A stretch of DNA of 64,000 bases, from NCBI GenBank assembly GCA_015680685.1, contig MNCI01007634.1:58239-122238 (forward strand), read 5' to 3'. Position numbers and translations under genes: made by a program. Origin of the DNA: Gnetum montanum. Its lineage: Eukaryota > Streptophyta > Gnetopsida > Gnetales > Gnetaceae. The notes beneath the pieces were generated by a model. It made no database searches. It was not told where the DNA came from and was given only the letters and a program-made list of their open reading frames with translations. Shown piece after piece: positions 9,531 to 22,479 of this stretch (position 1 is the first letter of the stretch; every line of letters starts with the position of its first letter).

Positions 9531-10602
9531 TCAGTCTGTAGCTACATTTGAACTTCATAAGAGCCACTGCCTCGCTCATCATTAGTTGATCTTGACAACA
9601 TTGCAGCCATGCACATTCAGTGCCTAAAATCTCATCTAGTGCCTAAAATCTCATCTGGTGCCTATTTTTTCTCAGTCTAAGCTTACTCACTCACTCGTGC
9701 TTTTCTTGTCTTCTTGGAGTTGTGTTTGCAGGATGACACTCAGAGGTGCTCGTACGAGAATGCACTTCATCACAGAGGCAAGGTACCATATTGTTCCTAA
9801 ATCATGCAACCAAATTATTCAATCTGTTTAAATGTACTGTCCTGGTCCCTGGGACATTCCCCAGTTCTCTAAAACTCCCACTTCCCCCTTCTATTTGGTT
9901 ACAGTTTCTAGATACGTATCCCAAAACCTGGAGTACATTGTCGTAGGCTACAACACTTTTAAGTAGTTGCAACACAACATGGAACTTGAGCATGAGTACA
10001 AGATCAAAACAAAGCTTTGCCTAAAAATAAGAGTAAAGAAAAAAAAATCCAAAAAGAAACACAAGACCCTTGGCACTTCCCATACAAGCCCCAGGCAGGA
10101 AGGTAGTTGTCTTGGAAGCAAGTACTCATGTCTCAAGTGCTCAAGTAACATCTCATTGCGTGGCTTTGGCTCTCCACCAACAGGTTTCCTTTAATGCTAA
10201 GCAGAGGCCCTATTCCTCCAAAGAATGCAAAAAATCATCACATGGCTTTGGTTTTGCCAACAAGTCCTCTTAAACACTAAACAAGAGTCTTGTTCTACCA
10301 AAGGACATACACCTCATGTCTTGGTCCCAAGTCTGCTAGACAATGGCTATTGAAAAGGATCAACATGACTCGTACACACACTAGAGCATCCCCTTCACCA
10401 TGCACAATCCCTTGATCAGTTCCCAATCTCCAAAATTTTCATCCCCCTATCCAGCTACAAATTTCATTTCCTCAATTCCATGTACTACTGAACACGGTGT
10501 GATGACATTTGGCCAAGTGCCAAAGAACAATATTTCTACCAAGTCACTTGTGGTGTTTTTTACTTCTTTGTCGACGCTTCTTGGGTTGATTCCTCCAACT
10601 GT
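9531..10602 (+). other. 3' spacer of element B
   Basis: This non-coding stretch is collinear with 6861-7880 of element A. It keeps the TTTGCAGGATGACAC block (9727), an A-rich tract (10005-10065), CATACAAGCCCCAGG (10081-10095) and the conserved block before the PPT. The short open frames here are not shared in sequence between A and B, so I call no gene. Confidence 0.6.
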
Positions 10603-10619
10603 CAACAAAGAGGGGCCAA
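10603..10619 (+). other. Polypurine tract of element B
   Basis: AACAAAGAGGGGCCAA lies directly before TGAAACACC, as in element A. Confidence 0.82.
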
Positions 10620-12033
10620 TGAAACACCACAAAATTCTGAGCTTAGTACTTCTCCAACAAGAATCGAGCTAAAATCATGATGCTCCCCACCACGACTAAA
10701 GCTTGACAGCCTCACAAACAGCTTCAAACGGAGTCGAACTGAGCAAGAAATGGTTCCCCTGGGATCCATAGAAGACTATGGCAACATTTGGCATCAAACC
10801 TGACAAAATTTTGAGCACAAAATACTTGGTTTTTACTAGGTATGCATCCTGTACGCCCAGCATGCACACCCAGCATGTGACTTCAAAGACTACCTGAAAC
10901 AGGCACTTCAAAGCAAGATTTTCACAAGACATCGACTCTCAGAGATAGGGAAATTGTTAGGCATCATCATGGGCTCAAGAAAATCAAGTTTTAACCTTGA
11001 AATTATACACTTGGAAGTACACATGCTGAGCATGTACCTCCTGCACACCGAGTGTGTATGCCCAGCGTGCACCATCCAACGTGCAACACAGCGTACATCA
11101 GTGGAAATCTTCTAGAATCATGTCAGATCAAGTCCAACTGAGCTGAACATCCACAGGCAGCATTCTCGTAACATCCGAGTTCAAATCTGAGAGCCAAATT
11201 GGATACTTCCTACTGTAACAGCAGTTTGTAAAAATCAATTCTTTTGTTTTAGTCAAGTCTGTACAGTGAGTTCACACGTCCAGCATGTACATGTTAGCAT
11301 GTAGCAGCACACGTTGGCATGCAGCATGCTGCATAGTTGTAATATTCTTTCCACCCCGACAATGCAACCACCTGTCATCTGACCCAAAATTCTCTCACCC
11401 ACGGCCACTCATACCCTTCCAGATCTGAATCCAGTGCTCAAAACCCTCATAAAAACCTCAATTTTTCACTAGATCAGGGTTCGCAATTTTTGAAAAAAAC
11501 ACACACAAGAAAAACTGGAACTGGGAGAACACTAAGGAAATCAGAGCAGGAACCCCCATACGCTGGACTTCAACCCTACATGCTAAGCATACAGCCTTCA
11601 CACTATGCATGTAGTTTAAACTAGCACACCATCATCTTCCAACATCCACTGGGGCCCTTCATCTACCTCGTGTCAAATCTAGGACTGCGTCTGGACTGGT
11701 GCACTATAATTCTCACCTGGCAATAAAATTACTTTGTTTCTACTCGTAATTTGTCACAGTTTTCATTTATCCTGGTTCATTCCTTTTGTTTAATTTAAAG
11801 CAATTTTACGCTTTGGATTTATGTTAATCATGCTATTTACACATAACCCAGCATATTGCATATTGGCATACATTGGGAAAATCCTTGTCTATCTGCATGC
11901 GGACCACCCAAGGTAATCTACCTTCGACCATTCTAGCTCACCCTCAAGTGAAGGTAGGGTCTTCTATGTCTGTGTGTAGATCTCTCGGTGTTCGTTTCAT
12001 TCTAGCCTCACACCGATGATTTTGGACAGTACA
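10620..12033 (+). repeat. 3' LTR of element B (LTR2)
   Basis: This 1414-bp LTR begins TGAAACACCACAAAATT and ends ACAGTACA. It is clearly related to LTR1 and the solo LTR but diverged. The palindromic GTATACGCC words are largely decayed to CATGCACAC or GTACAT forms, as expected from methyl-C deamination. The GGTGCACTATA word is at about 11698. Flanking DNA from 12034 is the gag of element F on the other strand. Confidence 0.85.
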
Positions 12034-13198
12034 TAAGAGACCATGGATCAAGGTAGTAGTAGAGTTTAGACTTGATAAAGTCAATCACTACTCCCTTGAA
12101 TATGGCTAACAAGTGGGCTTCATCTATAGGATCTATTATTCCATTCAGTAGTTCATTCCACCATTGAATGAATTTCGACATGGGTTATAATGGCCCCTAC
12201 TTGACCTTCATGAGTTGATCAAGTGTTGCATTAGGCTTCACATTATGCTTGAAGTGGTTCACAAACTAGTCTATTATGTCCTCTAAGGAGGATATGAACT
12301 CTCTGGGTAACATGTGATACAAATCAAGTGCTTTCTAAGTCAAAGACATAGGGAAAATCCTCAGGATGGTATGAGGCCATGGCTACAAGAGTAAAGATTT
12401 AGAACAAAAGGTAATAAGGTGAGCATTAGAGTCACCTTCTCCATTATATTTTCTAAATTGGGGAATAGGGACACTAGGAGAAAGTGTTAAGGGTGGGACT
12501 ATAGGACTTATGGGATTGTCTTGGTAGAAATCCATAATTTTGACAGTTTGTTTGGTAGAGGATTTAAGTCATTTCAATTCCTTTGTTAGGTCTTGGATCA
12601 TTTGGTAGGCTTGATCCAAGCCTTACAGTGGCCCCATAGATTGTGAAGCTTGCACATATGGTTGTGATGTCTAGTTCAAGGCTTGTGGCCTCATTATGAG
12701 TTACATGATAGAAGGAATGGGTTTTGTTATGGTTGTGGTTTGTGAGCTAAATAAAGAAAAGGATTTTTGTGATGGTACTAAAGGCACAAATAGGAAAAAT
12801 GGGGTGTGTGACCTCTGTGTTGCTTGGGATCCCATGGTGATCCCCACATGAGTAGTTAATGGATTTATGTGGGTAAAAACCATCATCAAAGATTTTATAT
12901 ATCAAGATTTTGTTGTAAATGGCATCAATTTTTTTTAGATTATTGTTTGTGGCATTGGCTAGGTTTGATGTGTGGCTATAACTAATGTGGGATGCACTAG
13001 AGTAGGGTAGGAAGGAGTGGAAGATGGTGACACCATGCTAATAGAGAAAATAAAAGTATTAGAGGAAGATGCTATGACCTTGGGGGATGTTTGTTGGAAT
13101 AGTTCTCTTAGAATGTTTTTAGGCTTAGATTTTGTCTTAAATTCATCCTTCTCTTCCTATTATTCCTCAAAGCTATGCTTGTCATCTTCCTCTTCCAT
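12034..13198 (-). pseudogene. gag: gag fragment of element F
   Basis: Read on the minus strand, this aligns with gag of D (about 36990-36470) and G (47300-46840), for example the motif IPQF.KYNGEGDSNAH near 12450 and a helical capsid stretch below it. A plausible start is the ATG at 13198-13196, followed by MEEEDDKHSFEE, an acidic N terminus also seen in G (MINMDELSEEVN). Stops and frameshifts are frequent. The gene is cut at 12033 by LTR2. It would encode the capsid polyprotein; this copy cannot. Confidence 0.7.
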
Positions 13199-14373
13199 GG
13201 AAATTAATTTGGTTAGGATGTTAGCATAGATGTTGTTAAGGGAAATTTGGTCATATGGGGAAGGCATGTACTCCTTCCCACTCCTATGTGTGAGCTCAAA
13301 CTCCCTCTTGGCCTTTGCATCAATACGTGGAATTACCATGCCTACCTATATTTTAGCACAAATGAAGTTATAACAATCCTCATTTGTGGTTGCAAAATTA
13401 GGACTCTTCCCTCTAACCCTCAAACAAGAAGGATGAGATAATGAAAATCTTACACCTTCTTGTTTCAATGTTGGAGAGAGGGGGGAAAGTTTAAAGTCCA
13501 AAATGAAAACTTGATAGTTTCTAAAGATGGTTTTGATAGGTTGCCAACTTTTACCATAAAGAAGGGAGAAGTAGGCTTGGCTGGTATGGAAACCAACATT
13601 AGTTTAGTTGTAAAAAATGTAGTAGCAAAAATTAAATGGTTGTTAAGGCTTCCACATTAGCTTTGTTCTATAAATTCACAAGAGATGTTGTTAAACTTCA
13701 ACACCCACACAACCTACAACTTCCATGCCGAGGTTTCTAGTATAGGGATGTAAAGATAGTGTTGGATTCCTTGGGAGTTTTGGCTTGAAAATACTAGAAA
13801 ATGGCTTTCAACTTGCAATTTTGGTAATGTAATAAAAGCACATTTGATCTTTAAGTTGGTAACAAACCTCATCCATGCTAGCCTCCAAACTGCTTCCATG
13901 CTAGGTATGGCAAAGGGGGGAAAGAAAGGGGGTGAGATTATGGCAACCTCACACCTCCTACCTTAACATTGATGAGGGAAGGCCTAAAAACCAAAGTGGA
14001 ATGTTGGTTTTTTCTGACTAAAACTGGTTTTAGCCAACTACCAATTTTCTTAGCTTGGGAAAATGGGGGAGAAGCCAACTTATGGAAGAGTTGAACCACC
14101 CACTTTAGAAACTAGAGAATAAAATATTGGTAATAGAAAGAAAAAAATAATAGGAGGGAAGAGACATCAATGCTAGCTTTGGGGTTGTAAATTTTAGAGC
14201 AAGTGCTATGAAAAGCCAAAAATCAACCACTTACAACTTTCATGCTACAGTTTTGGTCATAAATGGGGAAAGATCAACTTTGATTATTCAAAGGTTTTGG
14301 CTACAAAAATCAAGGAAAAGCTTACAAATGGAAATAAAAAGAATAGATTTGGTCATAGAATTTAGGCAAAGGT
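13199..14373 (-). other. Leader of element F between PBS and gag
   Basis: Non-coding, G/A-rich in places (AAAGGGGGGAAAGAAAGGG near 13912-13930), with repeated CTTCCATGCTAG words. The corresponding leaders of D and G are also untranslatable. I see no gene. Confidence 0.5.
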
Positions 14374-14389
14374 CCTTCTTCTAATACCA
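14374..14389 (-). other. Primer-binding site of element F
   Basis: The minus strand reads TGGTATTAGAAGAAGG about 12 nt after the LTR end. Elements D and G have TGGTGCTAGAAGAAGG in the same place. This is not the common initiator-Met site TGGTATCAGAGC in full; a leucine-type tRNA is a possible match from memory only. Confidence 0.6.
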
Positions 14390-14400
14390 AGAAAAACTAT

Positions 14401-15925
14401 TGCAACTAAGAATTTCAGTCATTGGAAAAACCAAAGATCCTCAGTGCAACAATTTTCCAACCTTGAATCCCTAGGGCCTCCACAAGAAAAAATTGAATTT
14501 GAGGCATCATGATTACTCTAGTAGATCAACTAGGGACTTATGAAATGAAAAACATGGAAATACAAACAAAATCAAATAATTCATAGAAAATAAACTTATT
14601 TTGAACACAAAGCTCAAAACTCAAAACTTTCTTGAGAAAGAATAAAAAGTAAGTTAGAGAAATGTGTACAAATGGTACCTGGATGAATAGAAAGGGGGTT
14701 CACTTATGCAATAGCTTAAAGCTTGTTAAAGCCAATGTAATATGCTTCACGATTTGGATGCTAAGCCACTCCTGATGCTATCAAACATTCCTCAACTATT
14801 GCAACCTCAGATATGCAAGTTCGATCATTGCAAGAGGGCGAGCGGTGAGAAAAGTGGAAAATTTGGATGTCAGATTGCTCCACATTGGGATTTGGAAATC
14901 CCAAAAGTGTACTATTGGCACCCAAAAATCAAAAAATATCCTAGTGGTTACGCTACTACTATTGGGTTCAAGAGGATGCAAACATGAGAGATTGTAAGAA
15001 TCCTTGAGTACTTGAAAATGCCCCAAGAGTGGAATTAGTGCTTGGAAAATTGCTTGTATCCTTAATGAGAAAAAAAATGCTCAACTATGAAAAGTTTTGG
15101 AACTTTTAAATGGTGTTTGATGTTGTATTTTATAGGTTATTTGGGCCATGAATGGGGTTGCAAATTGGTTATGATTTGGCTGCAAAATGACTACAAATTG
15201 GTTGTAAAATGGCTACAAATTGGCTACAAATTTTAGGTGAGATGGGTGTCCAAATTTGGAGGGTTACTATACATAGTAAGTGCTCCCCCATGCCCATTCT
15301 GCTTACTATAAATAGTAACTAGGGCACACCTTCCATTTTGGTGATGAATCTTCCATGCTAAGCTTTCCACCATGCTTGCTAAAGTGGCTAAACAACATTG
15401 AAGTGCATGAAGTGATGAATTTTGGCTTTCTTGGATTTCATGCTAGGGGATGCAATTTTCAATGTTGGGGGTGATATCTCTGTGCTAGGGAAACACTTCC
15501 ATGCTAACAAGGAAAGGTTTCTAGGCTATACATTTGGTCTCCACATTGAAGGGGAAAAGATTTCAAACCCCCAACCCTTCATGCTGGGGGTAGGTGAGAT
15601 TTACCCTCCTAGATGTGCTTTCAACATAGAAAAATCTATACCGCTACCTCCTAAAAAGCCCATTAAATTTCCTTTTTTTAGCATTCCAAAAGGAATATTT
15701 GACCTTCCAAGCCAAAATATAGATACTATGTGACCTTTTTCACTTGGGAAATGAGTCTTTGAGCACTTATGAGGCATTTTTCAGCCCCAAAAGTATAAAG
15801 TATGTGAAATTGTCCACTATGGATTACAATCTCCACATTTAAAATGAAGTTTTATCTCAAGTTTCATGGGGTGAAAGCTACATGATGGGGATTGGCTATA
15901 ATATGCAAATTTCTGTGGTGTTTCA
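14401..15925 (-). repeat. LTR6: 5' LTR of element F (and apparent 3' end of element G)
   Basis: On the plus strand it runs from TGCAACTAAG to GTGGTGTTTCA, so on the minus strand it starts TGAAACACCACAG and ends TTGCA. A second LTR family is defined by this copy, LTR7 (49296-50388) and LTR8 (53579-54876), sharing the AATCCCTAGGGCCTCCAC block near their 3' ends. A TATA-like CCTATAAAATAC (minus) lies near 15126-15137. PBS and gag follow downstream, as expected for a 5' LTR. Confidence 0.75.
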
Positions 15926-16683
15926 TTGACATCTTTGGATAGGGTTTAGGAGATGTTGGAGGTGCTAGAAGCTCTAGTTAGGATTTGGGGTATCATGTGG
16001 ACATTTAAAGATCACTTGGAACTCTAATTAGTGTTGATTATTCTCATTCTTTATAAAACTATATTGGCTAGTGTATCTTTGCCTATGGCCAATGTAGTAA
16101 TCCCAAAAATGTCTTATTTTAGATGTGTTTTGATCATTTTTGGTACATGGAACCCTCCAATTGTAACACTTGATTTTTAGTTTTGGATAGGGCTTTATTG
16201 ATCTTAATGTGTAAAGGATGGGTAGCTGGGATTTGTACCTTGATAATGGTTATGGCGTACAACCCACTCCAAGATTTAAGTATTGTATTTGGACATTAAT
16301 CTTAGTGCATACTTTTGTTAAAAGTTGTAAATTCCATTGTATTGGGATTTTTAGTGGTTTATTTGGAAGAAACCTAGTGGGACCCATCCAATTTTAAATG
16401 GTTATTTGAAATTAAGCACCACATAAACCTAGCATAGTTTTCACTTTCCATATGTGAACAAGGAGTTTACTGGGTGTTATGCAAAAGTTTTGGGTGTGGA
16501 GTTGTTGTATCAACACATAAGTATAGCAAGGCTTTTCTTAATGAAAATTTTAAACAAACCATTTTTCCTAGCCTATTTCTTGTGGTAAAATCTTGTTATT
16601 CAATCTTCTCAACTATTCTTGGTGTTATTCTAATTCATAGCTAGTGTATTTTTGTCATCTTTCATCACACAAACAATGTCAAG
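15926..16683 (-). other. Spacer between LTR6 and the antisense gene of element G
   Basis: AT-rich DNA without a recognisable protein. The first bases on the minus strand, CCAAAGATGTCAA before the LTR start, could be a decayed PPT. If so, LTR6 also serves as the 3' LTR of G, with G's RT, RNase H and integrase deleted. A TATA-like TTATAAAAC on the plus strand near 16050 precedes the antisense gene start at 16684. Confidence 0.4.
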
Positions 16684-18655
16684 ATGTCAAAGAGGAAAGG
16701 AGAAGCTAGCAAGAATATAGCTTTGGAGGAGGCAAACAATACTACTAGAGGTATTTTCCACCTACTAAGGCCATCCATTCGTGATGGCTCATCTAGTATG
16801 ACAACCAGGTACCCTTCTTTGACTAATTTTTACCAATTTTTGGCCAAGTATGCATGTGTTTTAGCAATGTATAAGTTTATGTGTTTAGAAAATTCTGAGT
16901 TTTTATGGTTTAAAAGTTGCATCTACAATGTACTAGTGTTTCCATGTTGTGATTTTGGCCTTATGGCCCTCTTGTACAAATTTTTGAATTTTCTTTATTC
17001 AACCCATCCTATCCATTTTTGCAATTTTTTTACTAAAAATGGTCAATATTTGCAATTTTTTATAAGAATTTGATAAAAAATTTCTATTTTTCAAGGTCAT
17101 AGGATTTTTCTATAGGTTTTATTTGTCATATTGGTGGTTTAATCACTAAATTTCAAGCTATGGTTAATTTTTAATGTTTATTCCATAGACCAGAGCATAG
17201 TGCTCTTTTTAGTTTTCGCTTATTTAATATTTTTTGTGTATTTCCTAGCCTCATAGGAGTTTTTGGGATAGCGTATAAAGATTATACATAGGTTTTGAAT
17301 TTTTTTAAAAAAATTTCATAATTTTCCTAGTGGTTCCATTCAACTTGTTTCACTACAAATTAGGTTTGTTTGGGAAAAAATTCAAAGTGATTCTAGGTTG
17401 CTTTGTTAATTTTCCTCTAATTATTATTGCAATGTTGGGATAGGGTTTTTTTTCCTTTATGTGTATTTACCATACCTAGACTTATAAAACAAATTTAGGT
17501 AAAATTTTATCATTTTTTGTTTATATGAATTACCCTGTATAGTTGTAGTTTTAATTGCTATAATTACAAGCCTTCCAGATTACATAGGTAACATTGGTTC
17601 AATTTTTGAGTTTTATTGGCACATTTTTAATGCTTATAATATTTTATTACATGTTGTATGTTGGTTTTCAATAGCTTCATGAATTTTTTGAAATTTTTTA
17701 TTTAGCTTTCCTAGAGTTTTAAACTACAACTATTTCATTATAAACTAGGATTTCTAGCCAAAATTCCACTTAATTCAAGCTAAATTTTTTTATAGCTATT
17801 ATTACATTATTAATTATGGTTTAAAATTTGGTACAAGCTTATTCTCATAGCTTCAATTCTTGAAATTAAATTTATGTAATTTTTTATGCATATTCCAACT
17901 ATGAGATTTTCATCAATGTCAATAGGCCACTTGTTTCTTGTTTAGTTTCTAGTTAAATTTTGTTTTTTTTTTAATGGTGGTAACTTGTGAATTAAGTTGC
18001 TTGGTTTTGCATGAGAATGTTGATATTGCATTTTTCATTTTTTGTTTATAATTTTTAAATGTTTTCTATGGTCATATAATGTTTTAATGGTCATTATTTG
18101 TTTTTGCAGGGCCTTCTTGAAATCCATTTTAGTGGTTATTCAACTAGGTGGGCTCCTGTGGTGCATTAGTACACTGGGACCTAACAATTTTCCTCTTGAT
18201 ATGGTCCTAAATTATGGCTCTCTTTAGTTTAGGCCTAGGACCAAAGAGTTCTTTGCCTTCCCACTCAATCAATTTAGTGTGATTTTATGGTCACACTTGG
18301 CCTTGAATACCACAATAGTTATTATAGAGATCTTACTACCCTAATTTGCTAGCCTCATCACCAATTTTATGGAATATGACCCAACCACTCATGTGGAAGG
18401 TGACCCTCATGATGACATCTACACTCCAAGAACCTTCAAGTTATTCCAAATTTGGGATCTACCTGAGTTCATTTAGTACAACATCAATAATAAATTAATA
18501 ATAGGCCATCAAGTCCATAGTTTATTTCAAAATACTTTAGGCACTTTTTACCATTTGGAAGCATAAGTGTTATTCTAAGTTTTTGATCTATCTATTATTT
18601 TTATTAGGCTACTTAGTTTTAATAGTAATTTTTTGTTGTGTTTATATGTCATAGC
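16684..18655 (+). pseudogene. Antisense gene of element G, 5' exons including FCP1-like HAD domain
   Basis: The plus strand (antisense to G) has a first exon from ATG 16684 (MSKRKGEASK) to 16808, donor CCAG/GTACCC, a 1.3-kb AT-rich intron, then an acceptor TTTTTGCAG at 18101-18109. The next exon (18110 to about 18566) carries a degenerate FCP1/NIF-type HAD fold: ILVVIQLGGLLW in place of the DxDG strand, FFAFPLNQFSVILWSHLAL (usually ..FNVGVWSS..), then NNKLIIGHQVHSLFQNTLG (usually SNTLLIDDSPYKALLNPPN). The nucleophile aspartates are replaced, so no phosphatase activity is expected. Element D cuts the gene at 18656; the next exon resumes at 40309. The family call is by motif spacing; I am moderately sure. 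Confidence 0.6.
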
Positions 18656-20534
18656 TATGATGTACGAAAATGTTGGTGGCTGAAACACTGAGAGGTCCAT
18701 GGGCATACAGCCTAACCTCGAATCATTGCAAGGGCCATGCTATGAGAAATGAAAACAAGGTGCCTTGAATAGTCTGGTTGATTAGATAGGGACTTATGTG
18801 GTGTAACAATAACCGTTTGTAAATAGAGGTTTTAGTGAGCTTCGTGCAGGAGCCAAGACAATGATTAAGAACATAACATAATGTAACATGAATATGCGAA
18901 TGTGTATTGACAAGAGAAGAAAGTGCAAAAGTAATGCTGAGAAATTTGAAAAAAATGCTAAGAATATAGAACTAGAGTTTGAGGGTGGAGAAATGCACTG
19001 CCTAAAGATTGAGGAGCGTAACTTTTGATTGAATAATGTTTGAAGTTGCTACATGATGTCAGATAGGCATAATAGTAGCATAGCAGTGCGATCATAGTCT
19101 TTGGGATGTCATGGATGTAGTGATAGAAACTGTGAAGGAGATTGAACTTGCTGGGTTTGTAGCTGTCACGTTGTCCAAATGCAAGGAAGACTATGTCATG
19201 GTACTTAGGCAAGTGTCAAGCTTGGGTGCTCAAGTGTAGGAGTAATGAAGATGCTAGAAGTGCTCGAATGGTTAATGCTCAAAATGATTTGCCATGCTAA
19301 CACCCTAAAATACTAATTATCTAGGTATTTATAGGGCTAGGGTTGATGTGAGATGTGTACTAGGCACCATGTGACCTGGGTCCCATGTAGCATGGGTTTG
19401 GACAAGTCACATTGACATGTTATGCTTGAAATGTCAAGCTCAAAGTATTATGCTCTATAGGATAGGAATGGGAACTTAGAAATTGCCAATCTATGATCAC
19501 ACCACTAGACTGCATGTGCCATATTTTTAGAGATCAACATGTACCTACAAAAAATGCCAAAACAAATGCAACTTGGAGTCTACACTCTAGGACTACGTCT
19601 TTCCCCTTTTTTGAGTAGGGTCACATGTAGGGACAATTTTGGGGATCAATGAGAGGTGAAAAAGCAAGGCAGACTAATGATCTTGGTCACTGGAGGGATG
19701 TTAGAGCTAAAATGAAGGTTAATGTTAAGTTCTAGGAGCTTTTGGAGGCATTTGAAGGCATTTTCCATGTGTCACACTGTCTACGCTACACAGTGAGATG
19801 GGGCATAGCATGAACACTTAGAAAATTCTTGTGGATTTTGACTTGTCATGTTATCTATGCTGCACAACATAGTAGAGCATAACACTTGTACTTTGATGAA
19901 TTTTTTCAGAATTTGCAATGTTTCTTTGTGGCATGTTGACCACACTCTAGGGTGTAGTAGGACAGGCAACCTTAGAAGTTAGAAAATTGCCAAATGCATC
20001 TTCCATGTCTAGATAGCTTGAAAAATCCTTGTCCAACACTTAGACAAAATTTATCCCTAAAACTTGTTGATCTGGCTATGCTATGCAACGTAGTAGAATG
20101 TGATAGGCCCAAAAGATAGAAAATTTGCCAAATATTTTTGTCCATCCTAAGCACTTTTGATAGATTCTAGCTTGATGCCTGGGTGAACTAGCAACTGGGA
20201 CATGTATCAAGCTAAGCAAGCTAGAGAGCATAGCAAGCTTTATAGTTTGGGAGATAGAAAATTTTCCAAATTGTTTGGTCCATCCCAAGTGACCCTTAAC
20301 TGCTTCTAGCTTGACATTTGTGTAGACTGGCCATGGAAGTGTGTGCTACGTTAGCTATGCTATGGAATGTAGTAGGGAGACTTAGAAAAATTTTGCAAAA
20401 ATTAGGACTTCAAGTGTGCTATGCTGTCTATGCTACACAATGTAACACTAGACTTAAAAATAAATTTGCCCAAGTTTTGACACTTAGACAAATCTGCCAT
20501 GGAACTGTAGAAGCCAAAAATTGGTGCTGTTTCA
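18656..20534 (-). repeat. LTR4: 3' LTR of element D
   Basis: 1879 bp. On the minus strand it starts TGAAACAGCACCAATTTTTGG and ends ACATCATA (terminal CA decayed to TA). A TATA box GCCCTATAAATACC lies at 19324-19337 (minus). U3 has spaced, imperfect palindromes built on CTATGCTAYRTAG (near 19790, 19855, 20075, 20345, 20420). It aligns throughout with LTR5 (38420-40308). Confidence 0.82.
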
Positions 20535-20552
20535 TTGGTCCCACTCTATTGA
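20535..20552 (-). other. Polypurine tract of element D
   Basis: The minus strand reads TCAATAGAGTGGGACCAA just before the LTR start, a diverged form of the AACAAAGAGGGGCCAA tract of elements A and B. Confidence 0.7.
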
Positions 20553-22119
20553 CATCTGGAGGATTGACCCAAGAGATGTCGAAAAAGAATAAGAAACACC
20601 ACGATGGACATGACATCAACATCATTCATCAGTGGCTGCTTAGGTGATAGTTCACTGTGCTTAAGAGTGCCATGCAACGAGGTATAGTAGGGAGTAGTTT
20701 TAGGGAGACGGGTTAAGGAACAATGGATGGAGGGGACAACTGTGGGATGCAATGTCATGATGTCTTGTCACCATAGCATGATCCCTCGTTAGAGTGCTTG
20801 TAAGTGAGTCAGCATGTGGAGGTGGCCTACCCTTTGGATTTCAACCTCTTATTGGAGTGCTTGTGAGATGGTCGATCTTGGGCTAAACTGGTTGCAAGAC
20901 AATAACTATGCCATTTGACTTGGTCACTTAGCTTGTCCCATTTTATTTTCTTCTTTTTCTTATTTCTTTTATATATATATATATCCTCCTCTTTTTTTTT
21001 CTTTCTTTCTCTTTTTTTTCGCTTTTACTTCCTTTTGCGTTGCCGAGCAAATTGTGCGCCAACATTTTCTTACAAGCAACTACATCACATCTATAGGATA
21101 GGTTTTTCCTCCCTAGGATGAGTTGTGTTACATCCATTTGGGGCTTTGACCAGCCCATAAAGGCTTCCCATGAGATGAGTTGCATTACATCCATCATGTG
21201 TTTAGCAACTAACTACAGGAAAGGTTTTATGTGCATTGGGAAAGTTGCAAGAAATGTGGGAGATTACAAGATCAAGAGGTAGAGGTTAGTTTGGTTGAAG
21301 GAATAGTAGGGATGTGCACTCTTAAGTAGCTACGAAAGCTGAAGTGAACACACTAGAACAATGCGATGCCTTGCCATTGCAATGAAATGCACCCTTGAAC
21401 AGCATCACCCAGGCTTCATCCTGTAGGTGCAACATAGAAAAAATAAGAAAAAATAACCACCATATGAGATGAGGCCAAAGTCCTATTTACTAGGGGAATT
21501 GCAAGGGCTATGAGTGTTGTATCAGTTGTGTGCAATGTCCAAAGTAGGAAGGCTACTGTAGGCATCAATAGTGGCAGGCTAGAAAGCTCCAACAGCCACA
21601 CCAGAAGTAAGCACTCAAGTAGCTAGAGGAAATGGTGATGCAAGTGCTTAGAAGTTCTCACCAAAGGTAGGAGCTAGGAAACCTAGCAACATGGTAGAGA
21701 ATCACGCTGCTGGACATTCTTCTAGGCTTAAGTGATACTAAGGGCCAGAGGATGATAGTGTTGTGGCTGGGCCATAGTACTACTAGGACACCAATGAGTG
21801 TTGTTGACATTCCAGCAAGTGTTGTTGACACTCCAACGAGTGTTGTTGATGGTGAGAGCTATAATTAGAATGATTGGTAATGGTGATGGTAGCTCTGGAC
21901 CATTAGCAAGATGCCGAACAACATCTCTAGAAGATTAGCAAGATGCAAGGGATGATGATGTTGCAAATGTCCTAGAGGGTTTTTTCTTGATGACATGAGC
22001 TTCATTCTAGAACTACAACATTCCACCCCATCTTGCCCAAGAGGTGTGGGTAGGTGATAGAAGATTGTAAGTATTCTCACTCACTTGTCTGCAGAACTAT
22101 ATATGTTGAATTATAGGTG
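20553..22119 (-). other. 3' spacer of element D
   Basis: Non-coding and collinear in outline with the A and B spacers. It keeps the block before the PPT (minus TTTTTCGACATCTCTTGGGT) and an A/G-rich tract (complement of 20935-21040, with an (AT)n run at 20970-20984). Near 21790-21850 GAGTGTTGTTGA is repeated three times. No gene seen. Confidence 0.5.
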
Positions 22120-22470
22120 TTGAATTGTGAACCTAGTTTTAGGTCTTGGTAGACCACATGTTGTGTAAGTTTAAGGTCCAAGTAGACTCTGATCCTAGTT
22201 TAAGGTTTAGGTGGCCCATGATGTTCTAGTTTAAGGTCCTAGTAGACCATTGTGCTAGTTTAACATCATAGTGGATGGTGGATGGATAGTTTAAGGTTAT
22301 AGCAGACCATGCTATGGATGCTAGTTTAGTGTCATAGGCCAAGGATTCTCTATGCTAGTTTAATGTTGTAGTAAATGGTTTATGCCAATTTAATGTCATA
22401 GTGGATGTTCTATGCTAATTTAACATTGTACTGGACATGTGCTTACCTTGCTTGTGTTGCTAGTGTGATA
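22120..22470 (-). repeat. Palindrome array 2 of element D
   Basis: About nine units in plus-strand reading: CTAGTTTAAGGTC then CTAGTAGACC, giving GGTC-N6-GACC inverted repeats (GGTCCTAGTAGACC, GGTCTTGGTAGACC), and CTAGTTTAACATCATAGTGGATG units. It lies between the integrase stop and the 3' spacer, as in A and B. Confidence 0.75.
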
Positions 22471-22479
22471 GTACATGTC

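Larger units (their letters stand above)
9084..12033 (+). mobile_element. Element B: 3' part of an older related gypsy element
   Basis: It starts in mid integrase C-terminal domain immediately after LTR1 and continues through array 2, a spacer, a PPT and a 3' LTR ending at 12033. The break in integrase at the LTR1 edge fits insertion of A into B, with B's 5' half lying left of the window. Beyond 12033 the sequence is minus-strand gag of element F, so B in turn sits in F. Confidence 0.8.

Noticed and set aside
16809-18109. AT-rich 1.3-kb stretch as a separate gene or element
   Set aside because: It has a donor at the left edge and TTTTTGCAG at the right, and exons homologous to element D on its right side; an intron explains it.
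20915-21121. Hydrophobic Phe/Leu-rich frame in element D spacer
   Set aside because: It is the complement of an A/G-rich low-complexity tract, not a membrane protein gene.
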